Of a DNA stretch of 64,000 bases, positions 45,301 to 56,500 are shown piece after piece. The translations under genes and the position numbers were made by a program. The notes below the pieces were generated by a model. That model did no database searches, had not been told where the DNA came from, and saw nothing but the letters and a program-made list of their open reading frames with translations. Where the stretch lies: assembly GCA_020746835.1 (NCBI GenBank), contig JAGPNK010000001.1, positions 5,828,001 through 5,892,000 of the forward strand. The letters are read 5' to 3'. This stretch comes from Stachybotrys elegans (Eukaryota > Ascomycota > Sordariomycetes > Hypocreales > Stachybotryaceae). How positions within the stretch are numbered: the first letter of the stretch is position 1; each line of letters opens with the position of its first letter.

Positions 45301-47316
45301 CATTGAGACAAGCAGGGGGTAGAAGGAGCTTCCAAAGACTGAGCATATAGCGACCAGTATTCTAACGCCAAAGGAGGATATTGAGTGAGGATCAGATCAA
45401 GAAATTGTAGGTATACATTTGTATAGTGGTAACGAACAAGAAGTCGCAGCAGTATCCTACGCGACGAAAAGCCCAGTTCAATCTAGTCCAGCAGTTGTCA
45501 TGTAAAAAGACCTTTAGCCTTTCAATGCTCACCGTGCTCTGTCCTACAGGTGATCGGAATGCAGGCCTCGGATATCAGTCATTTGCAAGTCTTTATCCGA
45601 ATGGTCTTGGTGGCATGGCCGCACGTCTTATCATGCACATATACAGAAGCAGGAAGATTACGAGTTTGATGGTATGAGAATTCGTCTCGCTCGACTTTCT
45701 GCATATTCAATTAAACTTAGAGTCGGTATTGTTTGAAACAGTTGACTTTGTGGCACAATCGGCCCTTGCACAATCGATTGAGGCTACCCTTGATGCAAAG
45801 TGGCTGTTACTAATTGAACGCCGATAACAATCGTCTCCTTCAATTAGGTTATCCAGCACCCGGATTGTTCATCTCTAACCACTACCCCTGTAATCCTTTT
45901 GACTACCAAAACGTGAGCCTGGAATCCCTATGCCCTGATGCTATCTTGACGAGCAACGTAAGTAGTTGTTCGATGTTGATAAGAGCAGTCCGTGTCGATA
46001 ATTGATTCATTTTGGTAGCAGAGATGCTGGTTCGATTCCTATATTTCCGTCACACGCACAAGACCATGAATCATCTGCACCTTGACAACGCCTTCATGGA
46101 AAGCATGCTGCGCGCCGTATCAACTTTTTTACGGCCGTCGTCCCATAGTTCAAGTGCACGGTCCGCCGAGAGATGATCGAGGATCATTCTAGCTTGCTCC
46201 GACGATACTTATGTTTGCAAACATTTGGTTTACTATCTATGAAGGCTGGTGAACGAAACATTCATTGTTACGCTGTTACACACAATTATTATAATCACCA
46301 TTGGGTGGAGCTGGGAATAACGAGGCGGCGGCCACCACAAGTGCATATGCGGTCAGAGACCTACGGTTATTAGCAAACTGATTTCTTGATGTATATACGT
46401 ACGAGTTTCGGTGCTCTGACGAGGTTGGGCAAACGAAGCATGTGAAGTAGCCAATTCTCATCGCCTTAAATCGAGGCCCAAACCATGTCGTTATTGCCGA
46501 GCACACAAGAAGTCGCCAGACAAGAATTGAAGACAGGATTTGAAGGCAGCATTCTCAATAATGGTAGTAGTGTAACTAACCTTGAACCCCCTCACCATCG
46601 ACCCTTGGCCCCGCACGAAAAAGGAAGGACTCGAGATGATCTAGACATCATCGGGTTAAGATTTTCGGTCGTATTTGGCCGTATCCTGTACCTCTCAATG
46701 CCAGACGTGAATCCTTGATACATCAATCTGCCTGCACCTGGTTGTGTCAGCTGTTCTGTTGGGCAACTCACTTCTCACCGCTAGTTGGCGCTTAATAAGA
46801 AGTAGGGGCGCGGCCAGGCTATTCCATCCTGATGCATGTTATAGACAGCGCTGATCCCCGTGCGTAAATGGCGGCTCCCAAAGAAATTACAATACGACAT
46901 ACGGTAGGATTCACTGAAACGAAGCTAGTAAGCAACCATGCTTCTTGTCAATGAACAAAGTCCTTTTCATAAACGTGGATTAATGTAAGAATTAAGATTT
47001 GTTCTCAATTCCATGCCTGGTTGGGAGTCTCTTTACTTTGTGGAGGGGTAAGAAACGAGTAGATCGTGGGTCTACCCGGTCATAAGCTTGGTGCCCTGAT
47101 GATAAATAGGGGTTGCTATACACATGGGAACGATCCTTGCAACCGTTGGTTTGTCTTGGTCGGTACATCCCAGTCCCAAATCCTAGCATTAACCAGAATT
47201 CTGATCTCTCAAACTATAAAGCAGTCAAGTCCCTCATTCTGATTTCTTCATCCACACAACATCAACACCACTGCTTCTTCCTACTTCAGACTCACACAAC
47301 GTCACCAGTCATCAAC
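45301..47316. other. Gene-free stretch, 2.0 kb
   Basis: This spans the lost part of the P450 relic and the promoter of the small secreted protein. The ORF at 46485-46718 (77 aa) has no known motif. A TTCGATTCC word near 46030 is not in a tRNA fold. TATAAA at 47215-47220 is listed separately. Confidence 0.45.
47215..47220 (+). promoter_or_regulatory. TATA box of the small secreted protein gene
   Basis: TATAAA lies 97 nt upstream of the ATG at 47317, followed by a pyrimidine-rich 5' leader with CATCAAC-type words typical of highly expressed fungal genes. Confidence 0.5.
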
Positions 47317-47546
47317 ATGCGTTTCACCGTCATCTTGACCGCCCTCTTCGTTGCCGTCGCCTCTGCTGCGACCGTGCCCCGCGACGCTGGTGCTGCTCTG
47401 GACCCTAGGCAGTGCGTCTGTGTAAGAGACTCCTGTCTTGAAGTGTGCCTCACTGACGTGTCTAGTACTGCAACGAGAGCAATTGCAGCGGACCTGCTTG
47501 CTGCGCCAGCGGAAACTGCCCCGGAGGCAACAGCGCTTACTGCTAG
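47317..47546 (+). CDS. Small cysteine-rich secreted protein (61 aa), candidate effector or antimicrobial
   Basis: Two exons (47317-47421 and 47466-47546) flank a 44-nt intron (GTAAGA to GTCTAG); the product is 61 aa. Residues 1-18 are a clear signal peptide (MRFTVILTALFVAVASAA); a short propeptide-like stretch with PRD and DPR follows. The mature part contains eight Cys (33, 35, 37, 42, 47, 48, 53, 61), spaced C-x-C-x-C-x4-C-x4-CC-x4-C-x7-C, enough for four disulfides, and is rich in Gly, Asn and Ser. If the intron is not removed, the frame reads on for about 40 further codons of low-quality sequence. Similar small secreted proteins act at the cell surface or outside as effectors, antimicrobials or metal binders; no function can be assigned. 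The fold is not one I recognise. Confidence 0.8.
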
Positions 47547-47971
47547 CCTATTCAGACAGGTTAAAGGAGATGGAAGGTGCCTGGATCAGTATGGATTGAA
47601 TAGACTCTGTCGAAACACCCCCCATGCCCTGCTTCAATCGGAATTGTGCTGGATTGCCCCATAAACAAGTGTGATGCCCTTGGCTGTGTGTCTATAAGGG
47701 AGATCCTCATAAATGGTGATGTGATGTCTCGAAAAGGTGTTGCTGATACGTGGCTGGCGGTAAACAGGATAGCGTAACGCTCAAACCTCCCCTTCAACAG
47801 GCTCTTGAGGGCCCGCTTGGGTTGTCTTCAGAGCGCGCCCTACGATGGACATGTGCATCGACCCACAATTTAATTTGGATATAACCCTGTTTAGACACCA
47901 TGAAGCAATTGACAATGACCAGCATTTCATTCTTTGTTTAAGCAATTGTTTATCAAGCCGTCAAAGCATCC
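47547..47971. other. Intergenic, 0.4 kb
   Basis: Spacer between the small secreted protein and the acetyltransferase. No feature was recognised. Confidence 0.35.
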
Positions 47972-48472
47972 ATGAGTCTTCCAGACGTAATCATCCGGAC
48001 ACACCGTCCAGGGGACATGGGCCTTATCATACACCAACACGGCGTGCTGTACAGCAACGAGTACGGTTTCGATGACCGTTTTGAGGCCCTTGTTGCGAGA
48101 ATCACTGCTGATTTCCTCGAAAATTTCGATTCGGCCATGGAGCGCTGCTGGATTGCGGAAAGGGTAGACAAATTCTTGGGGTCCATCATGCTAGTCAAGG
48201 ATAAAGAGCACGAAAACGCAGCCAAGCTTCGGCTTTTAGCAGTCAGCGCGGAATCCAGGGGGCTCGGGTTGGGCTCGACATTGGTGCAGGAGGCCATCAG
48301 ATTTGCCAAGGAAGCAGGATACACGTCCATTGTGCTCTGGACGCAAAGTTCTCTTGTTGGTGCCAGGAAAATATACGCAAAGGCCGGCTTTCAGTTGATG
48401 GATACCACGGAACAGGAGCTGTGGGGTCATGAGGTGACGAGCGAGAATTGGAAACTGGAGCTATCGAAATAA
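47972..48472 (+). CDS. GNAT-family N-acetyltransferase, 166 aa
   Basis: A single exon starting with ATG at 47972. The acetyl-CoA binding motif A is seen in LRLLAVSAESRGLGLGSTLV, followed by the helix VQEAIRFAKEAGYTSIVLW and the C-terminal ARKIYAKAGFQLMDT, where the Tyr often serves as the general acid. The length is typical of a single-domain enzyme. The N-terminal part (RTHRPGDMGLIIHQHGVLYS) is characteristic of a GNAT subgroup also found fused to MarR regulators in bacteria. It probably acetylates a small amine or protein N-terminus in the cytosol. The intronless gene and its bacterial-like family raise the possibility of horizontal transfer, which cannot be judged from the sequence alone. 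Confidence 0.85.
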   Translation: MSLPDVIIRTHRPGDMGLIIHQHGVLYSNEYGFDDRFEALVARITADFLENFDSAMERCWIAERVDKFLGSIMLVKDKEHENAAKLRLLAVSAESRGLGLGSTLVQEAIRFAKEAGYTSIVLWTQSSLVGARKIYAKAGFQLMDTTEQELWGHEVTSENWKLELSK

Positions 48473-49794
48473 TGGACACAACTTCGGCTTACGAATGCCG
48501 GCGTCCTTATCGCTTCGGGAAATGCTGTAGCACGCTGCTTCTGGTTATGTATACTAGTTACATGACTTGAACAAGGTCAAGTCTGCGCAGCAAACTCTCG
48601 GCTTTCTCGACAATATCCTTACATGAAGGCGTTCATCAGTTCTCATCACGGCCACCTCCCCAATTCAGCATAGAGGTGGAAAGAACCGATGAGATTGGAT
48701 ATAATTTGACTCATATTTGCATACGACCGAACGTTGTCTAGCGGTACGATTCGATCTTTGTTGAATGACCAGCACCTCATAATGCTGCCCTATATCCCAC
48801 GTCTGTTGCGTGGTTGTTCCTCAGGAGACTCAACAGGCCACCGTTTGAGTATTCTTTGCATCTACCAGGCCCGAGATGCGCGCCCATCATAATATTGTAA
48901 ATGACTGGAGCTCTGCAACAATGATCAGTTTCAGCCCGCCAAAATGACACGTGCACTGAGGATGTTGCTCCTACAGTTAATCCTCAATGTGAAAAACGGC
49001 CCACGAAGCAATCGCTCCTCACCAACGGATAGACGCCGGTACAAGGCCCCAGAATAGTGAAACTCATCGTGACATTCGCAGTCAGCTTCAGCACTGACCT
49101 TGGGTCTTGATGTAATGAATGTTGGCGACCTTGGCCTCATCCTCTGTCACGATTAAACCGGCTTCACAGACATGGATCAGCGAAGAACTCTTGCTGTCAT
49201 TTGAGGGTACACGGAAGTATTTCGCCTCATATCTGGCTCGAGGAGCATTACTCAGAACCCGCTTAGTTGGTGATACTACATCGAACTGAATTGAACCGCC
49301 AAGTACAATCCTTGGTGATGATTCATCAGGTGACCGGGAAACAGGCCTCAAGGGACTTGGTAAGTTGGGGGCCCTCGCAAGGCTTTCAGTTCTGCGTGCT
49401 TGACTAGAGAGTGACTGGAGCCTGAGGTTCATGCCAAGTTGGCCTCAAGTAACAGCAATTGTGAAGTTTTACCACGGTGGCCGTATCGACTACTCAGTTC
49501 GATGCAGCTACTTGCGGGGAACAGCTAGATGGAAGCATATATGGACGAGCACGGTGTCTACCGTGACCCTAGGGACGTTCATTAACACTCTAAGTGTCCA
49601 GACGAAGATATAGTTAACTCGATAGCTCAAATTACTCACCCCACGTGTACGGCCGAGGATTATGAATCTGCACATGATTTAGATACGATGCATAGAATAA
49701 ATCTCTACCTTCTAACTCCAGATTAGGTTAAGGTAACGTATCTAGGAGACCAGTCCTCCACAAGGTTATTTAGTTAGATGACACTTAAATCTTA
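48473..49794. other. Gene-poor stretch, 1.3 kb
   Basis: Contains one minus-strand ORF (49088-49432, 114 aa, basic, Ser/Arg/Pro-rich) with no recognisable motif, not called as a gene. A tRNA-like fragment near 48726-48760 is discussed in the findings. Confidence 0.4.
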
Positions 49795-49887
49795 AGCTTT
49801 CCAAGTGTCGCCTTTATCGTCAGAGGGGCCTGCTCGAAGTCGCTGGTCTGTTTCCCATTGGGGCACACGAACGGGAAATCCCACATA
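49795..49887 (+). repeat. Dispersed repeat family R1, copy F
   Basis: Carries the 85-bp R1 tail (CTTTATCGTCAGAGGGGCCT to GGGAAATCCCACAT) in the same orientation as copies A, C and E. Confidence 0.75.
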
Positions 49888-50189
49888 CCGGGTTACACAG
49901 AGAGTTACATGTAAGCTAGATGCAGATACGAATCATTGTAATGATTATTTGGGTTGTTTGGTCAGATAGAATGCAATCATGCAAGTATAACGTTGGTAAC
50001 TTTTCCAGCGTCGGCAACCTTATTCGGTCAGTCAGTCATTCCAAGGCTTTCGTTGATGAGTCAACCGAAGCTTCCCAACCGGGCACCGTCCCCGCCCCAG
50101 CCCTCTGTACGTGTATGTGTAGGAGGCCAGCTTAACATCCCGTTGCATTACATGCCGGCACATGGTCAAGGTCAGTGTGGCTTGTGATA

Positions 50190-50400
50190 AAGTCGCAGCT
50201 ACCTATAGCTCGGCCGCTTAGCTAGTCAGCTACCCTATATGCAAGGGCAGCCTAATGACAGCCTTGTTATTGTTGCTCTCTACTGTTTATAACTGCATTG
50301 GTTACTAGGGTACTAGGCACTACCTCCACTGTTTATTTGCTCTCTACTGCTTATACCCCATACTACACACTCTTTTCCTCATAAAGTATAATAATGATGG
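50190..50400 (+). repeat. Dispersed repeat R2, copy 2
   Basis: Partner of the repeat at 10190-10400. It has T or A where that copy has C or G at many positions, consistent with a C:G to T:A mutation bias. In both places an R1 copy lies 180-300 bp to the left. Confidence 0.55.
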
Positions 50401-50810
50401 TAATTTATGTAAAGTTTTCACAGTGACATTCGTTAACAGGTCTCCCGCCATTTTTGAATGCTTTGTATACAACCTCTGGAAGCTTCCTTCGTGATGGGTC
50501 CATGGTTCCGCCTCTAAGGATGTTATGCTGAAGAAGCTGAGCGAAGCAAGGGACTTCTGTTAATGTCGGAACGCTCCCAAGACAGTCTGAATTAACGTGG
50601 TAAAGCCATCATAGAATCAATCGTCTCAGCCTTGTGATTCTCTCTGCTCTTTGTGCCGGTTATACTCCGGATTTGGGCAGCAACCTCACAGCCTGATCCA
50701 AGAGCCGCATCCAGTCAGCATCGTAGCTCTTGCAATTCAGATCCGAGCATTCCCTTCCGAACGCATCTTCCAAAGAGTAAAAATCGAGTTCTAGATAACA
50801 ACCAGTCGCT
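50401..50810. other. Intergenic, 0.4 kb
   Basis: Promoter of the following orphan membrane protein gene. No element was recognised. Confidence 0.35.
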
Positions 50811-52823
50811 ATGGAGGCCCTAAACTGCACCGGCCTTAACGCGACGGAGTGCCTTCTACGCGTCACAGCCAGTATCCTCGAAGAGCTGAAGGAGAGCAAC
50901 TGGGATCCGGCCAGCTTCGTGGTAACCTTCGTCATCGGCATCATCGCAGCTGCTTTTGCTTTCTTTGCCATCATTCAGGGGCTCCTGGCAGCTGGACCAG
51001 GCAGGCATAAATGCAGCATCTATGCTATTGGTACCTGGGCTCGTCTCTCCAAGCGCAAGTTCGACTGGTCCGAGTTGCGTTATCGTTCAATCGCTCAAAC
51101 CCCTGTAATCAGAGTCACAGACCTGGTCCATAAAATGACCATTGACTTTAAGTGGGGTGATTCCAACTGGAATCAGGAGCGACTCTTTCCAAAACTCAAG
51201 CACGACCCAAAAGACACTTCCGATTATTTCCCTGCAACATGGCTTCGCCTCTTGACGTACACCAGGCTGCATCATCCAGAGTTATGGCCGACAAATCCAC
51301 AAGGGACGGACTACTTACCCTCCGACCTAGCAGCTGCTCCTGCATATTCCACTATAGCGGATTTGACAATCATTGCATCAATCGCCGCTGGCAAAATACG
51401 ATTCGATTTGTCTGGTCAAAGCACCACGAACGAGGCTTCTATACAAGGCGAATACATGGATCTCAATTTCCGAAACCATCCAATCCTAGGCGTGTATGGT
51501 GCAATTGACCAAGCGCGTGTGGGAGGGAACTACATAACTCGAAGCCCGGACTCCAGATACGATAATTTTACGAACTATTATCGCCCACCCGCACGTGAGT
51601 TATTCGGAAAAATCGCGTATAGTCAAGGTTATCTACCTGTTGTTCAACAGCTCAATAACTCCTATGAACGACTTGTCGCCTCTATCAGCCTTTCCCCGGA
51701 GACATGGAAATATTGGTATTACGAGATGATCCAAGCCATATATGACCCTCACTATGAATGTGGGCTAGTGAGCACTACCCAAGAAGATGCTGTTGGAAGT
51801 CACCGAGATATGATTTTCGAATGGTGTCAACAGGGAAGATTCGGAGTCTTCAATACCTACCGCTTGAAGTCTGACTGTTGGGATCTTGAAGAAGGAGGTA
51901 TATTAATACTCGCAGCTGCGGTACCCGTCTCAAATATCAACCTCTTCCCCAGGAAACTGACTAAGATTGACGAGAAGCTTATCTTTTTGGTAATTCTCAG
52001 TCGCTATTGCATGAAAGCCGATGTCTCCTTGAGTGAAGACATAGTTGGCGGAGATACATCTGAGGTGAATACTACCCCAGGGGCTGAAAGCCGTAAACCT
52101 TTTTCAGCCTTCCAGGTCAAAAAAGAAATATGGCTTCAGTCTTGTGTCTACACGACATCTTTGGGAAAACCAGACAAGTTTCGTGTGGACCAAAAAATCT
52201 TTTCATTTGGCGGCTGGACAGGGAAATCCCCCGTACAACGAGAACTTGATCGGATCGACTCATGGATCGAAAAAAACCAGCTGGAAGGTGTAATGGTATG
52301 TCGGGTCATGGCTCTTGCTCTCACCGCGGCAGTGTGCAAACAAATGTACCATGGAAATCAGCTTCGGCGACGGTGGCCCACCGAGTGTGACATTACCCGA
52401 GAAGAGCGAAAGGGTCTAGACGAGACGATCAACAATCAGGGTGAATTTGTACCCAATTCATTATCGGCTGTCACGGATGTGGTGTCCCTTCAGGTTCGGA
52501 AACTACGGGACTATCAACAAAATCTCAAAACTGGAGCGGTATCCGTGGACGAGTACTACACCAAGTCGTGCAAAACTCACGAACACTCTCGCTTCCCGAG
52601 CGCAGAGAAGCCTTTCCGATTTCTAGAATATATGGAACACATTACCAAGCTCTGGGAGAAGGATGGCGATGGCTTCAAGTATCCAACCGAGCAAGTACAG
52701 TATTACTTGGATGATCTTCTCATCTACCGCGCCACCTTGATCCACATGATCATTTCACAGGCTGCAGACAACAACCACATCGTCAGCAATCCTGATTACT
52801 GTAAGCTTATTCCTGTAATTTGA
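50811..52823 (+). CDS. Orphan fungal protein with an N-terminal membrane segment, 670 aa
   Basis: A single exon of 670 aa from an ATG at 50811. A hydrophobic segment near residues 38-60 (FVVTFVIGIIAAAFAFFAII), followed by a QGLLAAGPGRHK loop, gives one predicted membrane helix; the remaining ~600 residues are soluble. I have seen this opening (membrane helix, GLLAAGPGR, then AIGTWA-like words) in other fungal hypothetical proteins, but no function is known to me. There is no catalytic motif, signal peptidase site or repeat. Regions rich in Trp, Tyr and charged residues suggest a globular body. The final residues (NPDYCKLIPVI) may be extended by a missed intron. Confidence 0.75.
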   Translation: MEALNCTGLNATECLLRVTASILEELKESNWDPASFVVTFVIGIIAAAFAFFAIIQGLLAAGPGRHKCSIYAIGTWARLSKRKFDWSELRYRSIAQTPVIRVTDLVHKMTIDFKWGDSNWNQERLFPKLKHDPKDTSDYFPATWLRLLTYTRLHHPELWPTNPQGTDYLPSDLAAAPAYSTIADLTIIASIAAGKIRFDLSGQSTTNEASIQGEYMDLNFRNHPILGVYGAIDQARVGGNYITRSPDSRYDNFTNYYRPPARELFGKIAYSQGYLPVVQQLNNSYERLVASISLSPETWKYWYYEMIQAIYDPHYECGLVSTTQEDAVGSHRDMIFEWCQQGRFGVFNTYRLKSDCWDLEEGGILILAAAVPVSNINLFPRKLTKIDEKLIFLVILSRYCMKADVSLSEDIVGGDTSEVNTTPGAESRKPFSAFQVKKEIWLQSCVYTTSLGKPDKFRVDQKIFSFGGWTGKSPVQRELDRIDSWIEKNQLEGVMVCRVMALALTAAVCKQMYHGNQLRRRWPTECDITREERKGLDETINNQGEFVPNSLSAVTDVVSLQVRKLRDYQQNLKTGAVSVDEYYTKSCKTHEHSRFPSAEKPFRFLEYMEHITKLWEKDGDGFKYPTEQVQYYLDDLLIYRATLIHMIISQAADNNHIVSNPDYCKLIPVI

Positions 52824-53818
52824 GAGGCAGAGTACTCAAAGAATTTGCTATTATGACTTGAAATTTGATGGTGGTCGTGGAGGCCTTTTACTCCTCTCGT
52901 TTGTCGTGTCTGTTTCTATGAGTTGCAGCTTTAGTAACTTTTCCAAGCTTATGAATTGATGAGCATTTTGGTCCAGCTATTAATACCATGATGTGACGAT
53001 TCGGGTCCCAGTACGTGGTAAGAAGGTGCTTTGGGTAAATCTCCAGCGTTTCCGTCAAAGACTTGTCACTGTGACAGCACCAGTAGCGCAGTAGTGGAGG
53101 TTTCTTTGTTCCACCGGGTCACGGTTGGCTCGTCGCTCTGTTGCATCGTGGAGCACCACCATAGCTCCAGCGCTCCCGTGCTTTGTCAACTCTCTTAGGT
53201 AGTCCTAATCTGTCTTTGTCCTGGTCCTTTGGGTCATATATTGGTTGGCATATCTGTCGTCAGGTGACTTTCATTACTCTCCGTTGGGTTGGGACACTCC
53301 TGAACCGAGTGGCAGAATTTAGCCTTGGCGGGATATGCCTCGTTTTGGTATGCCAAGCGGCCCTATCATAACGGTATTCGTGAAACCAACCAGTAAAGTG
53401 TGACAGCTGACGAATGCCCTCAGCGTTGCGGCTGGATAATCGCTCCCACGGCAAAATGATACAGCCGCGTAGTCTTAGGCAACACAACTGCCGAATCCCC
53501 ACCTGGCGTCAGCATGTTTTGTCGGTTGGTTGGTTGGGGATTCGCCGTTGTGCTATATACGGGAGGGGTGTCGCTACAAAATCACGATGAAAAGGGAATG
53601 ACCAGGCTTGGCTGGTCAGCTGTTGGTTGCACATACGAGGCCTAATTGCCATCTTTAATAAAAATGTAACCAACCCATCGCGGTCCCCTGTCGAGAGCAA
53701 ACTAGGTAGCCAACGATTTCCCCCTTCCTACCCCTCACATCTCTAATCCATCACTCTGCCTGCTTGACTGGTGGTCCTTCACTTTCCACGAGCAGCTCCC
53801 TAGAGACCTCCCGTTGTC
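52824..53818. other. Intergenic, 1.0 kb
   Basis: No gene was called. ORFs are short. It holds the promoter of the P450 that follows. Confidence 0.4.
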
Positions 53819-55562
53819 ATGGCTGCGATCATGTGTATTTTGTCGTTCATCTCTTCTCTCATAGCTGTCTGGCTGGTTTACTCATGGCACTGTCTCTTCA
53901 AAAACTACCGAATTGCAAAGAAGGTCAACGTGCCCTTGCGTCTTCTGCCAATTAGTCATGGCAACCCCTTTTGGATGATCGTCGACCGCAGGGTCATTTA
54001 CACGATCAAACATGTGTTCCCATGGACTTCCAAAAGTAACTTTGTTAGATACAATTGGCGAGGCTGGGAGGTAGATGAAAAATGCAGGCCCCATCTTGAG
54101 ATGGGGATGTCTTTATGCACGTTACTCCTGGCGGAAACTCGCTTTACATCTGCAATCCAGACAGCTTGATGGAAATTTTCAAGCGCAGGTCAGATTTTCC
54201 GAGACCTCTACAACTCTTTGGTTCGACTTCCCACCTTAACAAAAAGCAAATGCACTGACGAATCTAGAATTGCTAAATGTCTTTGGGCCCAACCTCTCTA
54301 CTGTAGGCATGCTCTCCTTTATATAACTTCACTCTGACATTTCTAAGGTCGAGGGACACCAATGGAAGAAACAGCGGAAATTGACAGGTTCATGCTTCAA
54401 TGAACAAAATAACCAACTGGTCTGGCTTGAGACAATTTCACAGGCAGAGGATATGATCCGGTATTGGTCTTCAAGGCCTGAGATCCGAAGCACTGCAGAT
54501 GATACCCGAACCTTGTCGCTTCACGTCCTGTCCCGTGCAGGATTTGGGAAGTCGTTCCAGTTTCAAGGCCGAGAAGTAACCACTGGATCATCTGATGACT
54601 ACAAAGCCTCTCTCCAGGTTGTGCTTGACAACTGCGTCTTGATCATGGCCCTCGGAACACAATTTCTATCGAAACCATGGCTTCCCAGGAGACTCAAAAG
54701 AGTCCATGAGGCCTGTGTTTCGTTTCAGCAGTACATGACCAGTCTCTATGAGCAAGAGAAGCCTTCGAGCGAAAAGGGAAGCAAGGATAACAACCTTATG
54801 ACAGCTCTTGTACGAGCATCCACCAGTCAAGACGGACTGGCTGAAGGCTTGACTGAAAAGGAAATTTACGGCAATATGTTTGTTTTCAACTTTGCGGGCC
54901 ATGATACGACCGCACATACTCTTACCTTCGTCGTCGCTTTCCTTGCCACCAACCCATTCGTCCAAGACTGGCTCCACGAAGAAATTCGTCAAGTTTTCGG
55001 CCAACGCATCTCTCAGCCAACAAAATGGGTATACGACACCGACTTTAATCAACTAAAGCGATGTCAAGCTGCATTGATGGAGACTATCCGCCTTTATACC
55101 CCTGTTCCGGTCGCCAAATGGACGGGTCCTTCTACGCAAACGCTCAAGGTCAACAATAAGACCATCACAATCCCGCCCGAGACCATGGTTATTCCAAGTT
55201 ATGCTGCAATACACACGCACCCGCGGTTTTGGAGCCCAGATCCTCTTGTATGGAAGCCTTCCCGTTGGATTGTTTCTTCTCAAGGCAAAGAAGAGCTTCT
55301 TGTACCAGACCGAGGGACCTTTATTCCATGGTCCGAGGGCGAACGATCTTGTCCCGGGAAGAAGTTTTCACAGGTGGAAGTGGTCGCTACTTTGGCCGTA
55401 ATCCTACGGAGCTGGAAGGTTGAACCAGTCAGACAGAGCCAGGAGAGCATAGAAGACGCGAGAAGACGCGTGCTGCAGCAGATTGAGACTGATTCGGCTC
55501 AAGTTCTTCTCCTCCAGATGCTACACCCTGAGCGGGCACCTCTGGTATGGCGAAGAAGATAG
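53819..55562 (+). CDS. Cytochrome P450 with an apparent one-base frameshift
   Basis: The start is the ATG at 53819, with a membrane anchor (MAAIMCILSFISSLIAVWLVY). Exons are 53819-54220, 54267-54302 and 54348-55562, with GT-AG introns. The I-helix is AGHDTT, the K-helix ETIR and the heme loop FIPWSEGERSCPGKKFSQVE, all intact. After GWEVDEKCRPHLEMG the frame shifts: the family-like continuation DVFMHVTPGGNSLYIC is in another frame, with the change at the G run 54103-54106, and no intron explains it. Adding one G would make the phases of all later exons fit, so the cause is a sequencing error or a recent loss-of-function change. Apart from this it looks like a complete ER-bound monooxygenase; the substrate is unknown. 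Confidence 0.8.
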
Positions 55563-56500
55563 GTTCAATTACAAAATACTATGCAGCGGCTCTCTCATAC
55601 TGAGAGGGGCAGTCAGGATGCAACCGTTGAATGGTAATGGTTGATAGTACTAAGTGTAGTACATTGATAGCTCTCTTCGCCTGGCCTCCGCATTTTGGTG
55701 AAGCTATCAACTAGATTCTGGCATTGGTTTCCTAGTAGAGCAACTGTCACAAACCTTATTGGACATTGCTGGAGACTTGACAAATCTCGGTTGACGTACC
55801 CACCGTCATTGAAGCCAGTATTCTCTATCGCCCTGAATGTAGTAGCAACCGCTTCCCCGGCACTCTAGTGCTTCGCTCCAGATATTCGTTATAAACAGCG
55901 TGTGTCGTTTTCCCTTCCGGTTGATGATAAAGGCATTGGCAGTTAGCGTTTAATTGGTGGAATGTAAATGCATCTTGTCGTCGGGTTTCCTGCCTAAGGT
56001 GAGAGGTTTGATGCATAAGTCACTGGTGCGGAATCTTAGAAACGAGAACTAATCTAACCTCCTATTGATGTATTTAAAGCAAGACGGACATTACAGAGCT
56101 TTTGTTCCGAGGACAGTTTCCTTGCGCAGACTTACTCATCCAATGTCTGAAGATTTAGAACTTTTAGATAGAGAGCTCGCAGAGTGTCGTTCAGCATTTA
56201 CTGAAAGTTTATGGCCCAAAGCAGAATAGATTTTTCAGACCTAGGGCAGCTCAAACGTCAATTTTGCTATTACCTCGACTTTCCAACGCATGAATACAAT
56301 ACACACCATGGCCAATAGGGATCAGCATTCACGAGTACTCCCAACATACAGGCTGACGGCCCTTCCTTCATAAGGCTAAGTGACACACCAACCGCGCAAT
56401 AAAAGGTATGAAGAGTTATGACAGTGGGCGTGACACAAAGGTCCACTGTGTATACCAATGATGGTTGCCATTAGATACGAAGAGAAACATTGATTATTAG
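55563..56500. other. Intergenic, 0.9 kb
   Basis: Spacer between the convergent P450 and HET genes. No feature was recognised. Confidence 0.4.

Noticed and set aside
46020..46045. TTCGATTCC motif like a tRNA B box
   Set aside because: The flanking bases do not pair into a T-arm and there is no A box at the right distance.
47113..47664. 183-aa open frame across the small secreted protein gene
   Set aside because: It reads through the 5' leader and an intron with good GT-AG signals. The spliced form restores an ordered Cys-rich protein.
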